Source: Leptospira licerasiae serovar Varillal str. VAR 010 (lineage in GTDB: Bacteria; Spirochaetota; Leptospiria; Leptospirales; Leptospiraceae). From it: 64,000 nucleotides of DNA. Location: positions 169,105 through 233,104 of the forward strand of contig NZ_AHOO02000014.1 of the NCBI RefSeq assembly GCF_000244755.1. The letters run 5' to 3'. Each line of letters starts with the position of its first letter. The first letter of the stretch is position 1. Under the pieces are notes generated by a model, which saw only the letters and a program-made list of their open reading frames with translations, had not been told where the DNA came from and did not search any database. The translations under genes and the position numbers were made by a program. Below, in pieces: positions 38,485-46,085 of this stretch.

Positions 38485-38649
38485 TTAGCCCCCAAAGCTT
38501 GACTTCACAGTTGTATAAGCCTGGGCTAAAAAATACACAAAAACCGAGAAGGAACTAGAAGCAGAGATCATCCAAATCCCTAAACCGATGGGAGATCCCC
38601 AAGAATACCAAGGATAATCCGGAATTTCGTTCTTGCTATTTTCTGCCAT
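38485..38649 (-). CDS. Small single-pass membrane protein (54 residues)
   Basis: Too short for a usual ORF cut-off. ATG at 38649 (minus strand) is preceded by a strong AAGGAG site 7 bases away (CTCCTT at 38658-38663 on plus). The product starts MAENSKNEIPDYPWYSWGSP and then has a hydrophobic segment (IGLGIWMISASSSF, SVFVYFLAQAY) and ends VKSSFGG. The gene ends just next to the terminator of the PI-PLC gene. It faces a MarR gene across about 110 bases with two MarR-type palindromes, so it is probably regulated by it. I do not recognise a family. Confidence 0.75.
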   Translation of the reverse strand: MAENSKNEIPDYPWYSWGSPIGLGIWMISASSSFSVFVYFLAQAYTTVKSSFGG

Positions 38650-38664
38650 ATTTGTTCTCCTTAA

Positions 38665-38680
38665 ATCGAATTAACTCGAT
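38665..38680. promoter_or_regulatory. MarR-type operator candidate 1
   Basis: ATCGAATTAACTCGAT, a 16-base palindrome with one mismatched pair, 16 bases upstream of the small membrane gene start. Confidence 0.55.
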
Positions 38681-38687
38681 GATTAAT

Positions 38688-38706
38688 TATCTTGATTATC
38701 GAGATA
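38688..38706. promoter_or_regulatory. MarR-type operator candidate 2
   Basis: TATCTTGATTATCGAGATA: 9-base arms TATCTTGAT and ATCGAGATA around one central base, with one mismatch. Shares the ATCGA half-site with the palindrome at 38665. Confidence 0.65.
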
Positions 38707-38762
38707 TTAGATGGTCGAAATAATTGCAAGATAAAAAAATCCCAAAAACGAAACCCGATCTG

Positions 38763-39218
38763 ATGGAATCCATTATGAGCGATTCCAAAAACCTGAGTAC
38801 AGTATCCATTTTATTCCACCAGACTATCGCCGATCGGCTCGGGCTTTATATCACGGATCACAAATGTGTGGACTTTTTGTTTACTCAGGGCCCTCAAACA
38901 GCGGGAGAGATCGCTAAAACGATGGGACTAAGCACTGGCGCAGTAACTTCTCTGATTGATCGATTGGAGAAAAAGGGCCTGGTGGAACGCAAAAACGATC
39001 CAAATGACAGAAGAAAGGTGAGAATTTTCCTGACCCAAGATATGGCCGCCATGCAGAAAATAGGAAGCCTGTTCGAAGGTTTAGCCAAATCGGTTTGGGA
39101 ACAACTTTCTGCTTACACCGCCGAAGAACTAAAGATCATTTTGGATTATACCCGCAAATCGATCCGGATCATGGAAGAAGAAAGAGAAAAACTTTTGCAG
39201 AACCGACCGGATTCATAA
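38763..39218 (+). CDS. MarR-family transcriptional regulator
   Basis: Winged-helix core: FTQGPQTAGEIAKTMGLSTGAVTSLIDRLEKKGLVERKNDPNDRRKVRIFLT, in pieces the recognition helix GLSTGAVTSLIDRLEKKGL and the wing NDPNDRRKV. The N-terminus is uncertain: ATG at 38763 or 38775 (MSDSKNLSTVS) or a TTG at 38724, none with a good ribosome site. Likely binds the two ATCGA-type palindromes just upstream, controlling itself and the divergent small membrane gene. Confidence 0.9.
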   Translation: MESIMSDSKNLSTVSILFHQTIADRLGLYITDHKCVDFLFTQGPQTAGEIAKTMGLSTGAVTSLIDRLEKKGLVERKNDPNDRRKVRIFLTQDMAAMQKIGSLFEGLAKSVWEQLSAYTAEELKIILDYTRKSIRIMEEEREKLLQNRPDS

Positions 39219-39354
39219 ACTTTTTAGAAGGATTCTACTATTTTGCTTATATTTTTAAGCTTGCTCAACTAGCCGATTTTGCGGAACAATTCTGCGAAAA
39301 CTTTTAGAACTGAATGAATTCCTAATTTTTCGGGAATTTTTGGGGGAGGAAAGG

Positions 39355-40095
39355 ATGAAAGCTTTAGTCACCGGAGCAAGCGAAGGTATCGGAAGAGAAT
39401 TCGCAAAACAACTAGCTGCAAAAGGTTATCAGATCACCGCGGTTGCAAGAAACGAAGCAAGACTCAAACAACTAGTAGATGAACTTGGAAAAGGTCATTC
39501 ATTTATCGTTGCAGACTTATCCGATCCGAAATCAACCGCAAAGATTCAAAAAGAGTTAGAAGATAATCATTACAATTTGCTAATAAATAATGCAGGTTTC
39601 GGAGTATACGGACCGTTTGATAAAGCGGATCTCCATAGGTTACAGGCGATGACTCGTCTTAATATCGATTCTCTCGTTTCTTTATCATATTCTTTCTTAA
39701 AAAATTCCAAAGAAGGAGATTCTTTGATGAATATATCTTCTACTCTGGGGCTTGTTCCTATGCCTTCTTCCGGAGTATATTCCGCGACCAAAGCATTCGT
39801 AACTTCTTTTAGTGAATCCTTATGGTATGAGCAGAGAAAAAGAGGTGTCTACGTTATGGGCCTTTGCCCTGGAGTGACCGTTTCCAACTTTTTCGAAAGA
39901 GCGGGAGGAGATCCTAAGGATTTTCCCAAAGCAATCGCCCAATCCGCAGAAACCTTGGTTGAATACGCTTTGGCGGCCTTGAAAAAAAGAAGTTCTCCCA
40001 CTGTGGTTTCCGGTCTTCCGAATAAAGTTTTAGTAAAAGTTTCTAAGCTGATCGGAAGGAAAGCTACGGTTAAATTGATGGGAAAAATGAGGTAA
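39355..40095 (+). CDS. Short-chain dehydrogenase/reductase (SDR)
   Basis: NAD(P)-dependent: ALVTGASEGIGREFAKQL at the start, INNAGFGVYGPFDKAD, catalytic Ser/Tyr/Lys in LMNISSTLG and VYSATKAFVTSFS. The strong ribosome site GGGGGAGGAAAGG directly before ATG 39355 fixes the start. It belongs to the DltE/YqjQ-like SDR group; substrate unknown. The aquaporin gene starts 9 bases after its stop, so the two are in one transcript. Confidence 0.92.
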   Translation: MKALVTGASEGIGREFAKQLAAKGYQITAVARNEARLKQLVDELGKGHSFIVADLSDPKSTAKIQKELEDNHYNLLINNAGFGVYGPFDKADLHRLQAMTRLNIDSLVSLSYSFLKNSKEGDSLMNISSTLGLVPMPSSGVYSATKAFVTSFSESLWYEQRKRGVYVMGLCPGVTVSNFFERAGGDPKDFPKAIAQSAETLVEYALAALKKRSSPTVVSGLPNKVLVKVSKLIGRKATVKLMGKMR

Positions 40096-40103
40096 TAAAT
40101 AAG

Positions 40104-40823
40104 ATGACGTCCCCTTTTTTTGGAGAATTTTTAGGCACATTTGTGCTCATACTTTTAGGAGACGGAGTAGTAGCCGGAGTTTTATTAGAAAAATCTAAAG
40201 CAAAAGATTCCGGTTGGATCGTGATCACTGCAGCCTGGGCATTCGCGGTTATTTTAGGAGTTTTTACGGCCAAAGCATTCGGAAGTGCGGATGCTCATTT
40301 AAATCCCGCAGTTACTTTAGCTTTTGCGGTACAATCAGGAGAATATTCCAAAATTCCAATATACCTTCCCGCACAATTTCTGGGGGCGTTCTTAGGAGCC
40401 GTGGCGGTATACCTGCATTATCTTCCTCATTGGAAGGAGACAAAGGATTCCGGAAAAATTTTGGCAGTGTTCTCCACTGATCCCGCAATTTCTAACCCAC
40501 CTTCCAACTTTATCAGCGAATTTTTAGGCACCTTCCTATTGATCATCGGACTACATTCCATATTCTCCCCTCAGATCGCAGATGTGACCACTCCGATCGG
40601 TGTAGGATATGTGGGCGTTCTGGTCTGGGTGATCGGACTTTCTATGGGCGGAACCACGGGATACGCGATCAATCCGGCAAGAGATCTGGGACCGAGGCTC
40701 GCGCATTATATTCTTCCTATCGCAAACAAAGGAAACTCGGGATGGAAATACGCATGGCTTCCAATTCTTGCTCCTTTAGCAGGCGGAACAGTCGCAGGAA
40801 TATTCTTAAAATCTTTACTATAA
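40104..40823 (+). CDS. Aquaglyceroporin / glycerol facilitator (MIP family)
   Basis: Membrane channel with two NPA motifs (HLNPAVTLAFAV and AINPARDLGPRLAH) and about six membrane helices (FLGTFVLILLGDGVVAGVLL; AAWAFAVILGVFTAKAFG; AQFLGAFLGAVAVYL; FLGTFLLIIGLHSIF; VGYVGVLVWVIGLSMGG; LAPLAGGTVAGIFLKSLL). D after the second NPAR (NPARDLGPR) is typical of glycerol-conducting members. The next gene is a glycerophosphodiesterase, which would fit uptake of glycerol made outside (inference). Confidence 0.93.
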   Translation: MTSPFFGEFLGTFVLILLGDGVVAGVLLEKSKAKDSGWIVITAAWAFAVILGVFTAKAFGSADAHLNPAVTLAFAVQSGEYSKIPIYLPAQFLGAFLGAVAVYLHYLPHWKETKDSGKILAVFSTDPAISNPPSNFISEFLGTFLLIIGLHSIFSPQIADVTTPIGVGYVGVLVWVIGLSMGGTTGYAINPARDLGPRLAHYILPIANKGNSGWKYAWLPILAPLAGGTVAGIFLKSLL

Positions 40824-40844
40824 TCGGCAGGATCGAATCGAAGT

Positions 40845-41801
40845 ATGAAATCACTCCATATCAAGCAAACATTCTTAATACTCTTTTTAATCTATTTATC
40901 TTGCGGCGGAGAACAGATTCGAAACGTTCCGATCGACGGAAACTTGGATCTGCAAGGCCATAGAGGTGCCAGAGGTTTAAAACCGGAAAACACCTGGCCT
41001 GCATTCGAAGAAGCTCTTTCCCAAGGAATGACCACACTCGAGTTGGATACTGTCCTGACCAAGGATCAGAAAATCATAATACATCATGATTCCGAATCCA
41101 ATCCCGCATTATGCTCCAAAAAAGACGGATCAGAGATCATTTCCAAATCCATTTACGAACTTACTCTTGCCGAATTAAAACAACTGGACTGCGGAGCTAA
41201 AAAAAATCCTAAATTCCCCGAACAGATCTCCGTTCCTGGAACCGAACTTTTAACCATCCAAGAATTTTTTGAAAAGGTCCAAACTTGGGAAAGAACCGGA
41301 AAAAGAAAAATTATCCCTAAATTCAATATAGAGACAAAATTCCCGAATGATGAACAGTCACAAGTCTCTAACGAAATTTTAGAAGCTCACGTTAGTCTTT
41401 TGATCAAAGCAATCGAAGCTGCTAAGGTTGTAGATCGCACAACGATCCAATCTTTTTATCTTCCAGCACTTCCTTTAGCTAAGAAAAAAAATCCTAAGAT
41501 CCAAACTTCTGCGTTATTCTCTCTCACTTATCCGCAAGGAGCGGCTATGAAATTCGGGCTCGGTGGTTCCAGACGAGAACTTGTTTTAAATCAAACAAAA
41601 GAGTTAAAAGCGGATATTATTTCCCCTTATTTTTTATATGTTACGGATGAATTCGTTTCAAAGGCGCATTCTTTAGGAATTAAAGTGATTCCTTGGACCG
41701 TGAATGATACAGTTGAAATGGAAAGATTGATTAAAGCAGGCGTAGATGGAATTATTACGGATTATCCGGATCGGTTGAATTCCGTTCTTAAAAAACATTA
41801 G
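40845..41801 (+). CDS. Glycerophosphodiester phosphodiesterase lipoprotein
   Basis: Cleaves glycerophosphodiesters to glycerol-3-phosphate and an alcohol. Signal with lipobox [10 protein letters not shown] (cysteine near residue 21) suggests outer surface or periplasmic anchoring. GDPD signature: [23 protein letters not shown] (His and Arg, near 37), [10 protein letters not shown] (Glu/Asp), IIHHDSESN (second catalytic His), and C-terminal [26 protein letters not shown]. About 21 bases after the aquaporin stop. Together with the PI-PLC it makes a phospholipid-headgroup breakdown region. Confidence 0.94.
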   Translation: MKSLHIKQTFLILFLIYLSCGGEQIRNVPIDGNLDLQGHRGARGLKPENTWPAFEEALSQGMTTLELDTVLTKDQKIIIHHDSESNPALCSKKDGSEIISKSIYELTLAELKQLDCGAKKNPKFPEQISVPGTELLTIQEFFEKVQTWERTGKRKIIPKFNIETKFPNDEQSQVSNEILEAHVSLLIKAIEAAKVVDRTTIQSFYLPALPLAKKKNPKIQTSALFSLTYPQGAAMKFGLGGSRRELVLNQTKELKADIISPYFLYVTDEFVSKAHSLGIKVIPWTVNDTVEMERLIKAGVDGIITDYPDRLNSVLKKH

Positions 41802-41834
41802 ACACACTTTCGGTTCTGCTTATCCTAACTGGAA

Positions 41835-43874
41835 GTGAAGCGGTCTCTTTTACTTCTTTCCACTTTTTTGTTCTGCTTCTCTTTAGAAGCGGCGCCGATC
41901 CGAGACGGAGTGTTGCAAATTTCCCCTCAGGATCTCGAGGAACATTCCGAACTCATTCCATTAAACGGGAATTGGCAATTCTTATATGGAGAATTTGTTT
42001 CTCCTGAAAAAAGTTCCGCAGCTAGTTGGGACATGTTATCCGTTCCTCACTCTTGGCAAGATACCAAAAAAGGAGATCAAATTCTTCCGAGAGAAGGAGC
42101 GGCAAGCTTTCGTTTATCCATCATCTTCCCGGAAGAAGATCTAAAAAAAGAGATCGGATTGATGATGCCTGACTTCGCATCAGCTTACAAATTATATTAT
42201 AACGGAAGATTAATATATTCTTCTGGAAACCCGAGCTTAGAACCTTCTTCTGAAATACCTAGGATCAAATCGGTATATTTACCTTTAAGAGTAGAAAGAA
42301 CAAATACTGAAATTTTAATACAAGGCTCCAACTGGATCAATAATTTCGGCGGTTTCTGGCAGGTTCCAAAAATTGGGACCTTAGAAGCGATCTATAGGGA
42401 AAAGCTGATCACTCAATCAAGAGAATCATTTTTGTTCGGTGGACTTCTTCTCATCGGACTTTATCATACGGGACTTTTTCTTTTTAGAAGAAAGGAAAGA
42501 TCCGCATTCTATTTTGCATTATTTACATTTTTAGTAACTTTGAGAGTCGCATTGATCGGCAATAGGCTTGTTTTGGAAATTTTTCCGGATTTCCCTTGGG
42601 AGTCCGTTTTTAGATTGGAGTTCTTCTCTTTCTATACGCCGGTCCCGATCTTTTTAATGTTCCATCGTTCCTTATTTCCGGAGGACACATTCTCTTGGGT
42701 ACCTGCTGTTGCTTGGGTGATAGCGATCGTTTACGATATTACTTTATTATTCCCGATCGGATTTTTCACAAAGATCGTAGGTCCGTTCCAAATCGTAACT
42801 GGGATCGGCTTACTATATGTACTGTTTACAGTTTGTTTGGGAGTTTGGAGAAAAAGAGAAGATTCTCTCCTGTTCCTTACAGGATTTTTCGCATTTGGGA
42901 TCACTGTTGGAATAGACCTACTTTGGGACAAATTAAATCTAAGAGGGATCAATCTTTCTCCTTACGGACTTCTCGTATTTACTCTTTCCCAGTCATTGGT
43001 GCTTTCCAGAAGGATAGCAAGAGCATTCAGAAAATCTGAAATACTCAGCGAAAATTTAAGGATCACTAACAGCGCTCTGAATATTTTAAAAGACAATTTA
43101 GAAGTCCTCGTTCGGGAAAAAACCTCCGAATTGAATCATTCCCTGGAAAGAATACGTAAAGACTTACTCGTTGCCCAAAGAATTCAGAAGAAACTTTTCC
43201 CGGAGAATGTGGAATCTTATAAAGAATTAAAATACGCAGTAAAATATTTGCCAAGAGACGAAGTTGGCGGGGATTTTTACGATATTTTCGAAGTTTCACC
43301 AGGTGTGTATCGGATCTTTCTTGCGGATGCCACCGGACATGGAGTCCAAGCTGCGTTAGTCACTATGGTGATCAAGGCGGAATATGAAGGTATCAAATTC
43401 GGAGCAAAAGATCCCGGATTCTGCTTGGATCTTCTGGATGATAAGTTCCAGAGAAAATTCTCCTCTTTAGGAACGATATTCTCTTCTATTATCGTGGATA
43501 TTTATGCCAGAGAGAACAGATTAGTTTACGCGTCTGCAGGACATCCGGATCAGATTTTGGTACATTCTTCTCATCTTATGAATTTGAGAAGGACAGGCGC
43601 TATCATAGGTTTGAAAAACAAAAAAAGTTACGAGAACCAAGAAATGGATTTTTCAAACGGAGATAGGATGTTCCTTTTTTCGGACGGAGTATTCGAACAA
43701 TTCAATTCCAAACGAGAAGCCTGGGGAGAATCCAGATTGAGAAAACGGATCTCCGAACTTTCGCAAGAGCCTATCGAAAATATCCCTGACATTGTGATGA
43801 AAGATCTGGACCTGTGGTTAGAATATTCCCAGCCTCAGGATGATATCAGTTTGATCGCAATAGAAAGAGTTTAA
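41835..43874 (+). CDS. 7TMR-DISM sensor with PP2C/SpoIIE phosphatase output
   Basis: Signal peptide (LLLLSTFLFCFSLEAAP), then a jelly-roll extracytoplasmic domain to about residue 190 (LNGNWQFLYGEF ... PHSWQDTKK), seven membrane helices (about 200-400), a coiled linker (EVLVREKTSELNHSLERIRKDLLVAQRIQKKLFP) and a SpoIIE/RsbU-type phosphatase domain from about 440: DEVGGDFYDIF (near 478), FLADATGHGVQAALVTMV, FLFSDGVFEQ, QPQDDISLIAI. Metal-binding aspartates are present, so it is likely an active serine phosphatase of a partner-switching system; the target anti-anti-sigma factor is not in the window. Start GTG. Confidence 0.92.
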   Translation: MKRSLLLLSTFLFCFSLEAAPIRDGVLQISPQDLEEHSELIPLNGNWQFLYGEFVSPEKSSAASWDMLSVPHSWQDTKKGDQILPREGAASFRLSIIFPEEDLKKEIGLMMPDFASAYKLYYNGRLIYSSGNPSLEPSSEIPRIKSVYLPLRVERTNTEILIQGSNWINNFGGFWQVPKIGTLEAIYREKLITQSRESFLFGGLLLIGLYHTGLFLFRRKERSAFYFALFTFLVTLRVALIGNRLVLEIFPDFPWESVFRLEFFSFYTPVPIFLMFHRSLFPEDTFSWVPAVAWVIAIVYDITLLFPIGFFTKIVGPFQIVTGIGLLYVLFTVCLGVWRKREDSLLFLTGFFAFGITVGIDLLWDKLNLRGINLSPYGLLVFTLSQSLVLSRRIARAFRKSEILSENLRITNSALNILKDNLEVLVREKTSELNHSLERIRKDLLVAQRIQKKLFPENVESYKELKYAVKYLPRDEVGGDFYDIFEVSPGVYRIFLADATGHGVQAALVTMVIKAEYEGIKFGAKDPGFCLDLLDDKFQRKFSSLGTIFSSIIVDIYARENRLVYASAGHPDQILVHSSHLMNLRRTGAIIGLKNKKSYENQEMDFSNGDRMFLFSDGVFEQFNSKREAWGESRLRKRISELSQEPIENIPDIVMKDLDLWLEYSQPQDDISLIAIERV

Positions 43875-43879
43875 TTAAC

Positions 43880-43915
43880 TTACGATCCTGAGTTCGTCGA
43901 TCGTAATCGTTTTTT
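43880..43915 (+). terminator. Terminator after phosphatase gene
   Basis: TTACGATC (43880-43887) pairs with GATCGTAA (43899-43906), loop 11 bases, and TCG then T-run to 43915. Confidence 0.8.
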
Positions 43916-43960
43916 CCAGAAAGTAAAAACTAAGAGTTGGAGAAAAGTCCGTAGAATGAT

Positions 43961-44614
43961 CTATTCTTCGTCTTCTTCTAACCCAAGATAAAATAGGGCC
44001 CATAAAGTATCGAATAAGATCTGCATTAATAGTGCGAACCTTTCTTCCCTATCTTCTACCGTTTTGAAATCTTCGATCAAGAAGGTAACGAAAGGCTCTA
44101 AGATCCTTCTTTCTTCCAGATCGGGGATAGAATTCAAACTTTTGATGGAAAAGTTTGGCTCCACAGGTACATTATGATAATTTAATCGACTGTTTAGGAC
44201 TAAAACGGCTATTTCTAGAAGTTCTGCATCCGACATCGTTTTTACGCCGGCATCGTTCAGTCCGGAAAGTAGGCCCGAAATTGCCTCGTCGGTGATCTCT
44301 TCGCTTCTGTCCTCGTCTTCGTCGCTATAGGCTTCTGAAATTGCGATTAGCACCGCAGTGGCTTGATCCCAAAAAGAAGACAATACCTCGTCCAAACGAG
44401 CCTCGTCCTCTTCGGTTAATTCCCTTTTGAACCCTGAGTCCAAATCATCATAAAAAGGTTCCGGATCATCGGTCTCGCATGCAGCGGAAACGAATGTGCG
44501 AACAGCGATCCAAAAAGGCGACTTTTCGTGGCCGATGCGAAGAATTTCCTCTGCATATTTGGCGACTGTAGCTCTCCAATCGGAAAGAGAATAGGAAGGA
44601 ATCTCCATATTCAA
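43961..44614 (-). CDS. Hypothetical acidic protein
   Basis: Not recognised. 217 residues, highly acidic (AYSDEDEDRSEEITDEAIS; ending YLGLEEDEE), apparently helical, no signal peptide. It has no metal-binding cluster that I can identify. Reading frame uninterrupted and codon use like neighbours. Convergent with the phosphatase gene, from which the terminator at 43880 separates it. It looks broadly like the other acidic unknown protein at 23572-24171 in composition only; I see no clear sequence relation. Confidence 0.65.
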   Translation of the reverse strand: MNMEIPSYSLSDWRATVAKYAEEILRIGHEKSPFWIAVRTFVSAACETDDPEPFYDDLDSGFKRELTEEDEARLDEVLSSFWDQATAVLIAISEAYSDEDEDRSEEITDEAISGLLSGLNDAGVKTMSDAELLEIAVLVLNSRLNYHNVPVEPNFSIKSLNSIPDLEERRILEPFVTFLIEDFKTVEDREERFALLMQILFDTLWALFYLGLEEDEE

Positions 44615-44751
44615 ATGTTCCTCACTATCTTCAAAATCGTCGACACTATAAATCTTTTCATATTATTTTTTAAGAAGAAATTTAAGCTAGATCTTTAACT
44701 AACTCGCAGATTCTAGTTGCTCCTTACTATGAAAGACCGAATATTTTCCCC

Positions 44752-45753
44752 ATGAATATTGACCAAGATTATGATTTTCCCAGATTTCGTTCGGATTCGA
44801 ACAAGGGTCATTATGAAAGCTGGTTCGTAAGAGGAAATCATCCGGTTCGTCCTCTTGCAATTTGGATCCGTTATACTATTTTTTCTCCCAAACGTTATCC
44901 TCAAGATTCAATAGGAGAATTATGGGCGATCTATTTCGACGGAGAAAACGGAAAACATTATGTTTCTAAATCGGAATATCCTATCTCAGAATGCGAATTT
45001 TCCGGAGATCCTTTTAAGATCAGGATCTCTTCTTCCGTTCAAGACCATAAAGGTTTAAAGGGCAAATCCGGAAACAAGCAAGGTTCTACGAATATAGAAT
45101 GGGACCTAAACTTCTCCGGAGGCGATAATCCTCTTTTTCTATTTCCTAAAGATCTATATTCGGGAGGTTTCCCAAAGGCAAAGGTGCTCGTCGGAAAACC
45201 TTCCCTACTACTTAATGGATTTATAAAATTAGAAAATAATAAAATAGATCTAAAAGATTGGAAAGGTAGTCAAAATCATAACTGGGGCCCGAAACATACG
45301 GACCAATATGCGTGGGGACAAGTAGCTGGCTTCGATGGAGAAGAAGGCTCCTTTCTAGAACTGGCAACTGCAAAGATCAAGATAGGACCTCTCTGGACTC
45401 CAGCTATCACTCCAATTGTCCTACGTTTGCACGGAAAAGAGTATGCACTAAACGGCTTATTCTCCTCTTTCGGAAGAGCGAGCTATCATTATTTCGATTG
45501 GAAATTTCAGGCTTCTTCTCCTGAAATAAAAATAGAGGGAAGGATACACGCGGATAAAAAGGATTTTGCCTGCCTGCGTTATGCGAATCCTCCGGGCGGT
45601 TGGAAGTTTTGTTTAAATAGCAAAATAGCAAGGGCAGAAGTTTTGGTCCAAAGAAAAGGGGAAACTTCTCCGCTTCGTTTAAGATCTGCCAGAAGTGCAG
45701 CCTTTGAAATACTTACTGAAGATCGTTCTCACGGTTTACTGACTGAAGTTTAA
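44752..45753 (+). CDS. CrtC/AttH-like lipocalin-type protein (hypothetical)
   Basis: A 333-residue protein without a signal peptide. The segment WKGSQNHNWGPKHTDQYAWGQVAGF and its repeated beta-rich pattern resemble the double-lipocalin fold of hydroxyneurosporene synthase (CrtC) and AttH-like hydratases or tocopherol-cyclase-like proteins; key features are NHNWG, W/H pairs and NxWG. Enzyme activity is inferred only. The ORF is isolated, with a 333-base leader region to its right. Confidence 0.5.
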   Translation: MNIDQDYDFPRFRSDSNKGHYESWFVRGNHPVRPLAIWIRYTIFSPKRYPQDSIGELWAIYFDGENGKHYVSKSEYPISECEFSGDPFKIRISSSVQDHKGLKGKSGNKQGSTNIEWDLNFSGGDNPLFLFPKDLYSGGFPKAKVLVGKPSLLLNGFIKLENNKIDLKDWKGSQNHNWGPKHTDQYAWGQVAGFDGEEGSFLELATAKIKIGPLWTPAITPIVLRLHGKEYALNGLFSSFGRASYHYFDWKFQASSPEIKIEGRIHADKKDFACLRYANPPGGWKFCLNSKIARAEVLVQRKGETSPLRLRSARSAAFEILTEDRSHGLLTEV

Positions 45754-45948
45754 TATTCTTTTACCTCGGACCTTTTTCGGATTGACCAGGGTCCCTTTCT
45801 CGAAAATTTTGAGAGTCAGCCTCAGTTTCTTTTAATCCAAAAAGACCGTTCCTTTTGGATATATTGGAGCAAAACGGGATTTAGACAAAAAATTCCTGAG
45901 GCGGCCGAGATGAGATAGTGGTGAGGAAAAAACCTCATTGACTTTTTT

Positions 45949-45963
45949 TGAGACTTATTCTCA
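45949..45963. promoter_or_regulatory. Inverted repeat in imelysin operon promoter region
   Basis: TGAGACTTATTCTCA, perfect 5-base arms TGAGA/TCTCA, 123 bases before the imelysin ATG, near TTGACT (45938-45943), a possible -35 element. Could be a metal-regulator site; too short to assign. Confidence 0.4.
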
Positions 45964-45977
45964 CTTGCAAAATCAAG

Positions 45978-46063
45978 CCGGTCCCTGTCCCAGGAGCCGG
46001 AGGGAGTCATCCCCACAGTTCATCTCTGGCCCCGGTCGGATTTTATCCAGACCGGGGATTTTT
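45978..46063 (+). promoter_or_regulatory. Structured 5' leader with terminator-like hairpin (possible attenuator)
   Basis: Hairpin 1: CCGGTCCCTG (45978-45987) against CAGGAGCCGG (45991-46000), ten positions with one mismatch and one wobble. Hairpin 2: CCCCGGTC (46030-46037) against GACCGGGG (46050-46057), with inner GGA/TCC pairs, followed by ATTTTT to 46063. Hairpin 2 is a good intrinsic terminator that sits just 23 bases before the start codon. CCGGTC of hairpin 1 could pair instead with GACCGG of hairpin 2, so the two may compete. Confidence 0.6.
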
Positions 46064-46085
46064 CCCAAATTTAAAGGAGATTTCC

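Noticed and set aside
23572..44614. The two acidic unknown proteins (23572-24171 and 43961-44614) as paralogues
   Set aside because: They share composition only; no convincing aligned motif was found by eye.
45949..45963. Fur box in front of the imelysin operon
   Set aside because: TGAGACTTATTCTCA is a short palindrome but does not match the usual Fur consensus well, so only an unassigned inverted repeat was recorded.
45949..46063. Known riboswitch (cobalamin, TPP, FMN or NiCo) in the imelysin leader
   Set aside because: I could not find the conserved core boxes of those classes; only the paired stems are evident.
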